This document shows, piece after piece, positions 59,631 to 64,000 of a stretch of 64,000 bases of DNA (the first letter of the stretch is position 1; the number at the start of each line of letters is the position of its first letter). The stretch comes from Symbiodinium natans (Eukaryota; Sar; Dinophyceae; Suessiales; Symbiodiniaceae), in NCBI GenBank assembly GCA_905221605.1, contig CAJNDS010000447.1, positions 306,001-370,000 of the forward strand. Direction: 5' to 3'. Under the pieces are notes generated by a model that saw only the letters and a program-made list of their open reading frames with translations, was not told where the DNA came from and did not search any database. The position numbers and the translations under genes are program-made.

Positions 59631-60461
59631 CTTCTTGTTGGCGGGCTTTGAGTTCAGTGGACGGTTCAGGGGTTTAGGGTTTAGGGTTAGGGTTCGGGGC
59701 GGGTTTTGGGTGTGCACAAGGTTCAGGGCTGGTGTGGCGCGGGGGTTCGAAGCAGTTCCACCGATCTCCTTGCAGATGACTACTTATTGCTTCAGAACCC
59801 GGAAAAAACACAACATATTCTTCCTTATTAAGGGTAATATATAGAGGGATATTCATTTTTCATTCTTTTGGGGTTCTTAAGCAAATAGCAGATGACGGAG
59901 TCAGTGGTGGCCAGAGTGGAAGCCCTAAGACATCAAGTGCCAAACCCCGATGTTTAACCCATGCAGCTCCCCCCAAACCCCTAGCAGTAGATCCCACATC
60001 CTAGGTAGGATAAGGGTGACCCTTAAAAGGGAACCCCTTCTGTACCCTCTTCTGGCTCTCTTAAACAGGGACCTTATTCAGAGGGTCTATATCCCCAAGG
60101 GTCCCCCTAATCCTATCCCCTACTACAGTGCTGTACCACCCTATGCCTTGGTCAGAGACATTTCCTGGGGCAGGGGCCGATGGTGCTCTAAGACCCTGAG
60201 TCTTTGAGCGCTCAAACTGCTGAACGAAACTCCTGATGCCTGAATATCCACCATCCCCGAAGGTCGTTGCTGCAGAGGAGGCTGGCAACCCTAAACAAAA
60301 GCCCTAAAGCCCTAAACCCTAAACTCCCTGAACCCGCTAAACCCCCCCAACTCCCTAAACTCCTTAAACCTTGAGAGCCTAGCACCCTAGTCCCTAAGCT
60401 CACTGGTTCTTGCTAGGGCGGGGCTGGGGTTCCCTTGACAACCCCTTCAAAGGCTTCTTCT
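59631..60461. other. Unique sequence, few repeats
   Basis: A possible tiny exon DDYLLLQ follows CTCCTTGCAG at 59776. Remaining DNA shows no supported gene. Confidence 0.35.
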
Positions 60462-60462
60462 A

Positions 60463-60522
60463 GGGGTTTGGGGTTTGGGGTTTGGGGTTTGGGGTTTGGG
60501 GTTTGGGGTTTGGGGTTTGGGG
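60463..60522. repeat. TTTGGGG array
   Basis: Eight to nine homogeneous TTTGGGG units. Confidence 0.97.
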
Positions 60523-60812
60523 CGTAAGGTACTTACTTCCCCCCGATTCCCTGTTACTTTCCTTAGCCTGTCTCCGGCGGTTTCCAAAGAATTTGAGACT
60601 TTCAGTTTTGGGTTAAGGGTTTCGGGTTTCAGGGCTTAGGATTTTAGGGCGATGCTTCCCGTGTTTGGGTTTCGAAGGGCTTCAGGACTTGAGGGCTTCA
60701 CTTTCTCAATCTTTGGTGGTCCGAAGGGCCCCCAAACCCTAAACCCTACAGCCTGAACCCTAAACCCTAAACCCTGAACCGAAACACCTAACCCTAAACC
60801 CTAAACCCACAA

Positions 60813-60955
60813 CCCAATGAAGGAAGAGGCGGTACGTAGCGTTGCCGACAGCACGGCATCTGACGAGACGAGCAATCAATGCCATGTCCTCCTCTCCAAG
60901 ATGTGGTTTATCCGGCAGAAGTGCCCCAACATCAAGGCCAAGATGGAGATCAACC
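60813..60955 (+). CDS. Candidate exon, helical, Cys-containing
   Basis: Open from ATG 60817: MKEEAVRSVADSTASDETSN, then QCHVLLSKMWFIRQKCPNIK. Compositionally coding-like and free of telomeric repeats. Flanked by CCCTAAA units on both sides; boundaries not resolved. Confidence 0.45.
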
Positions 60956-60984
60956 CCAGAACCCAAAAGCCCAAACCCCAAACC

Positions 60985-61150
60985 CAAAACCCCAAACCCT
61001 ACACCTTAAACCCTAAACCCTAAACCCTAAACCCTAAACCCTAAACCCTAAACCCTAAGCCCTAAGCCCAAAACCCGAAACCCTAAACCCTAAACCCTAA
61101 ACCATTAACAAACCCTAGGCCCTAAACTCCAAACCCTAAACCCTAAACCG
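60985..61150. repeat. CCCTAAA array
   Basis: Canonical and CCCGAAA units after the candidate exon. Confidence 0.93.
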
Positions 61151-61204
61151 TTGCAAAAGTCTGCAGAAGCCCCAAGTCCCCGGTCCTAACCAGGTCCCAA
61201 GCAG

Positions 61205-61318
61205 GGTTTAGGGTTTCGGTTTAGGGTTTGGGGTTTAGGGTTTGGGGTTTAGGGTTTAGGGTTTGGGGTTTAGGGTTTAGGGTGTAGGGTTTAGGGTTTA
61301 GGGTTTCGGGTTTCGGGG
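61205..61318. repeat. TTTAGGG/TTTGGGG array
   Basis: About 15 units including TTTCGGG; follows a small island (61150-61204). Confidence 0.95.
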
Positions 61319-61419
61319 GCACCCGAATTTAATGTAGGGAACCCTACCATACATTTTAGGCATGCCCTCATTGGCTTTAGCAGTCCTCGGGAAGCGTTTC
61401 AATCCCAAACCTAGCACCC

Positions 61420-61650
61420 TAAGCCCTACGCCCGAAACCCTCAATCCTAAACCCTAACCCAAAACCCTAAACCTGAAACCCCTAAAACCCTAAACCCAAT
61501 ACCGAAAGCCCTAAACCCTAAATCCCTAAACCCTATATCCCTAAACCCTACACCCTAAACCTTACATCCCTAAACCCTAAGCCCTCTAAATCCCTAATCC
61601 CTAAACCCTAAACCCTAAACCCTAAACCCTAAATCCTTAAACCCAAACAA
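61420..61650. repeat. CCCTAAA array with CCCTAAAT-type variants
   Basis: Contains CCCTAAATC and CCCTATATC units, then canonical ones. Confidence 0.9.
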
Positions 61651-61660
61651 AGCGGGACAG

Positions 61661-61699
61661 GCCCAGATTCCCGAAGGTTGGAGCGCCTCGGCAGTTCAG
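61661..61699 (+). CDS. Micro-exon, 39 bp
   Basis: Acceptor GCGGGACAG, GC donor, phase 0; AQIPEGWSASAVQ. CCCTAAA left, TTTAGGG from 61724 right. Confidence 0.55.
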
Positions 61700-61723
61700 G
61701 CAGTCGGCCCTCATTTTTTGGTG

Positions 61724-62108
61724 GGTTTAGGGTTTAGGGTTTAGGGTTTAGGGTTTAAGGGAGTAGGCTGTGTGTGCGAGTGTGACGCTGCTGTTGCGCT
61801 TAATTTCTTGTCCTGTTCCTTGTGCTTATTTTTACTTACCAAGGGGTCATTAGCTCTTTCCTTGTTTTGGGTTGTGGGTGTTGTCGCTTTTGATTCGTGT
61901 TCTTCACATGCTTGCTTCTTGTTCGTATCATGGTTCGGGATGTTGCGATCCCTAAGCCCTAACCCCTCGACCCTAGACCCCAAACCCTGAACCCTAAACC
62001 CTAAAATGTCAGGAGGACCCGGAAGCTCTGCTGACCGCTGAATGTGGGTGTTTTCCCCAAATTCTACACGGGTTGAAGGTTTGAGCCCGAAGCCCGAAGT
62101 CCTATCAT
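61724..62108. other. Intron-like spacer
   Basis: Five TTTAGGG units, unique DNA, CCCTAAA units at 61980-62005. A 72-codon frame at 61772 has no motif. Confidence 0.4.
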
Positions 62109-62262
62109 GGGGGGTTCAGGGTTCAGGGTTCAGGGTTTAGGGTTTAGGGTTTAGGGTTTAGGGTTTAGGGTTCAGGGTTTAGGGTTTAGGGTTTAGGGTT
62201 TAGGGTTTAGGGTTTAGGGTTTAGGGTTTAGGGTTTAGGGTTTAGGGTTTAGGGTTTAGGAA
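62109..62262. repeat. TTTAGGG array
   Basis: About 21 units with CTTCAGGG-like variants at the left. Confidence 0.97.
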
Positions 62263-62387
62263 CTCCGTGCCATCCTGAGACCGCCACGTAGCAACTCCTT
62301 AAGCACGACAAGCGAGAAGACCCCGATAAGTTCCACCCCCCTACAAGCCCTCGTTGTCCCCGAGCTATTTCCTAAACTCCCTGTAAG

Positions 62388-62487
62388 GCTAAACCCTAAA
62401 CCCTAAACCCTAAACCCTAAACCCTAAACCCTAAACCCTAAACCCTAAACCCTAAACCCTAAACCCTAAACCCTAAACCCTAAACCC
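62388..62487. repeat. CCCTAAA array
   Basis: Fourteen perfect units; island 62490-62573 (GHKRLVHLGAVAPGAAGWLS after CTTCAAG) follows and is bounded on the right by TTTAGGG. Confidence 0.97.
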
Positions 62488-62573
62488 TCTTCAAGGGACA
62501 CAAGCGCCTGGTCCACCTAGGTGCCGTTGCACCGGGTGCCGCCGGGTGGCTGAGCGCAGGGGCCCCGGCGAGT

Positions 62574-62660
62574 TTAGGGGTTTAGGGGTTTAGGGTTTAG
62601 GGTTTAGGGTTTAGGGGTTTAGGGTTTAGGGTTTAGGGTTTAGGGTTTAGGGTTTAGGGG
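62574..62660. repeat. TTTAGGG/TTTAGGGG array
   Basis: Twelve mixed 7- and 8-bp units. Confidence 0.95.
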
Positions 62661-63084
62661 CCCTCAGCCCTGGGAACCTCCCAAGCTCCAACCCCCCAAA
62701 ACACCTAAAGCCCTAAGCCCGAAATCCCAAAGCCCTAAAGCCCTGAACCCTACAACCCTGAAACCGCATTCCCCAACCCCTGAGCCCGACGGCTTAATCC
62801 TTCAAAGCCCCCTAAGCCCCTCATACTTCGGACCCCAGGATGTACCCCTAAGAGGTTCCCTGAATACACTCCTACTATAACCCTAAACCCTAAACCCTAA
62901 ACCCTAAACCCTAAGAGGTTCCCTGAATGCACTCCTACTATGGGGGCCCTTACATGCCTTTAGAGGATCTTGAAAAAGGCCCAAGGGTGCAATCTTAGGC
63001 GTCCGAAACTCTCAACTCCAGTCCCAAGACCCGCAAGCTCAGACTCAGCCCTGATGAAACCCGCAACCCTAAGCGAAACCCAGG
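62661..63084. other. Unique sequence with degenerate repeats
   Basis: GAGGTTCCCTGAAT..ACTCCTACTAT occurs twice (about 62850 and 62908), separated by CCCTAAA units. No exon resolved. Confidence 0.4.
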
Positions 63085-63192
63085 GTTTAGGGTTTAGGGT
63101 TTGGGGTTTAGGGTTTAGGGTTGAGGGTTGAGGGTTAGGGTTTAGGGTTTAGGGTTTAGGGTTTAGGGTTTAGGGTTTAGGGTTTAGGGTCA
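63085..63192. repeat. TTTAGGG array
   Basis: About 15 units with two TTGAGGG variants. Confidence 0.96.
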
Positions 63193-63327
63193 AGTCCTCC
63201 CATCAAAAACAGCGACAACGACAACACGCTGTGCGGGCTGCTCGGGTCGAATGTTAAGGGTTTCGGGCCCTAAGCGCAAAAAAACCCTCAAATCCTCAGT
63301 CCGAAACCCTACAGCCCGAAAACCTCG

Positions 63328-63535
63328 AAAAACCCTAAACCCTAAACCCTAAACCCTAAACCCTAAACCCTAAACCCTAAACCCTAAACCCTAAACCCTA
63401 AACCCTAAACCCTAAACCCTAAACCCTAAACAATAAACCCTAAACCCTAAACCCTAAACCCTAAACCCTAAACCCTAAACCCTAAACCCTAAACCCTAAA
63501 CCCTAAACCTAAACCTTAAACCCTAAACCCTCAAT
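63328..63535. repeat. CCCTAAA array
   Basis: About 29 units with one CAATAAA variant. Confidence 0.97.
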
Positions 63536-63551
63536 GCCCCGAGGTTTCCAC

Positions 63552-63615
63552 AAAGGATGGAAAGGCCCTGCTGCGGCCGTTGCCGACAAAGCAATCGGAG
63601 GACCTGTCGGGGTTC
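63552..63615 (+). CDS. Micro-exon candidate
   Basis: After CCCCGAG the frame VSTKDGKALLRPLPTKQSED continues LSGFLG. CCCTAAA left, TTTAGGG from 63628 right. Donor unresolved. Confidence 0.45.
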
Positions 63616-63807
63616 TTGGGGTTCTTGGGGTTTAGGGTTTAGGGTTTAGGGTATCTGAGCCATTTTCCCGACCTTGCTATGAATTGCAGTTTCAGGGTCC
63701 CTTGTGCCCTCTTTGATTGGGGTGGTGGGAAGCCCGTGCCTTTTTATTTGCTCTGCGGTGTAAATGTGGCCAAACTGCCACCCGTGCTTTTTGCTTACTC
63801 TGCGCCC

Positions 63808-64000
63808 CAAACCCTAAACCCTAAACCCTAAACCCTTAACCCTAAACCCTAAACCCTAAACCCTAAACCCTAAACTCTAAACCCTAAACCCTAAACCCTA
63901 AACCCTAAACCCTAAACCCTAAACCCTAAACCCTAAACCCTAAACCCTAAACTCTAAACCCTAAGCCCTAAACCCTAAACCCTAAACCCTAAACCCTAAA
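63808..64000. repeat. CCCTAAA array reaching the window edge
   Basis: About 27 units with CCCTTAA and CTCTAAA variants; continues beyond the window, so its size is unknown. Confidence 0.97.

Noticed and set aside
1-64000. The window as a true chromosome end
   Set aside because: Telomeric heptamers occur in both orientations and are interspersed with unique DNA and exons throughout; no single terminal array polarity is seen.

Overview
The window looks like dinoflagellate nuclear DNA, most likely Suessiales/Symbiodiniaceae-like. This is inferred from gene and repeat features; no species can be named. The evidence is: hundreds of copies of the plant/alga-type telomeric heptamer TTTAGGG/CCCTAAA scattered internally in both orientations; introns with GT, GC and GA donors; a Ty1/copia element with the extra pol-region motifs usual in dinoflagellates; and a decayed DIRS-type RNase H. 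No rRNA, tRNA, CRISPR array or bacterial-type operon was seen.

Layout. 1-6.2 kb is gene-poor and repetitive: a CT-rich tract, a CCCTAGA telomere-variant array, a purine/pyrimidine inverted repeat of about 0.8 kb, a TTAAGCCCCCC satellite and a 51-bp minisatellite. 6.19-14.58 kb is a degenerate LTR copia retrotransposon: LTR, PBS, gag, protease, linker, integrase, RT/RNase H with internal deletions, a methyltransferase-like ORF, a small membrane/zinc ORF, polypurine tract, LTR. 14.8-15.4 kb holds a frameshifted DIRS-like RNase H fossil. 18.27-20.09 kb is a three-exon gene for an unknown multi-pass membrane protein; one of its introns is an almost bare copy of a short inverted-repeat (introner-like) element flanked by a 5-bp duplication.

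24.16-37.42 kb is one large plus-strand gene of at least 17 recognisable exons. It encodes Kelch repeats, a Ser/Thr mucin-like stalk, a GPS/GAIN-type cleavage motif and several membrane segments, like a polycystin-1 or adhesion-type receptor. From about 38 kb to the right edge the window is mostly telomeric arrays separated by small GC-rich islands. Many islands read as 33-64-bp micro-exons with AG acceptors and GT/GC/GA donors, often helical or coiled-coil in character.

Two structural themes run through the window. First, telomeric arrays are oriented relative to exons: introns tend to start with TTTAGGG and end with CCCTAAA, often fused to the acceptor AG. Second, introns carry several unrelated families of roughly 100-150-bp elements with strong terminal inverted repeats, some with direct repeats at the splice junctions. 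Together they suggest an intron landscape built from introner-like elements and telomere-repeat expansions. Exon boundaries are manual reads and need transcript support.
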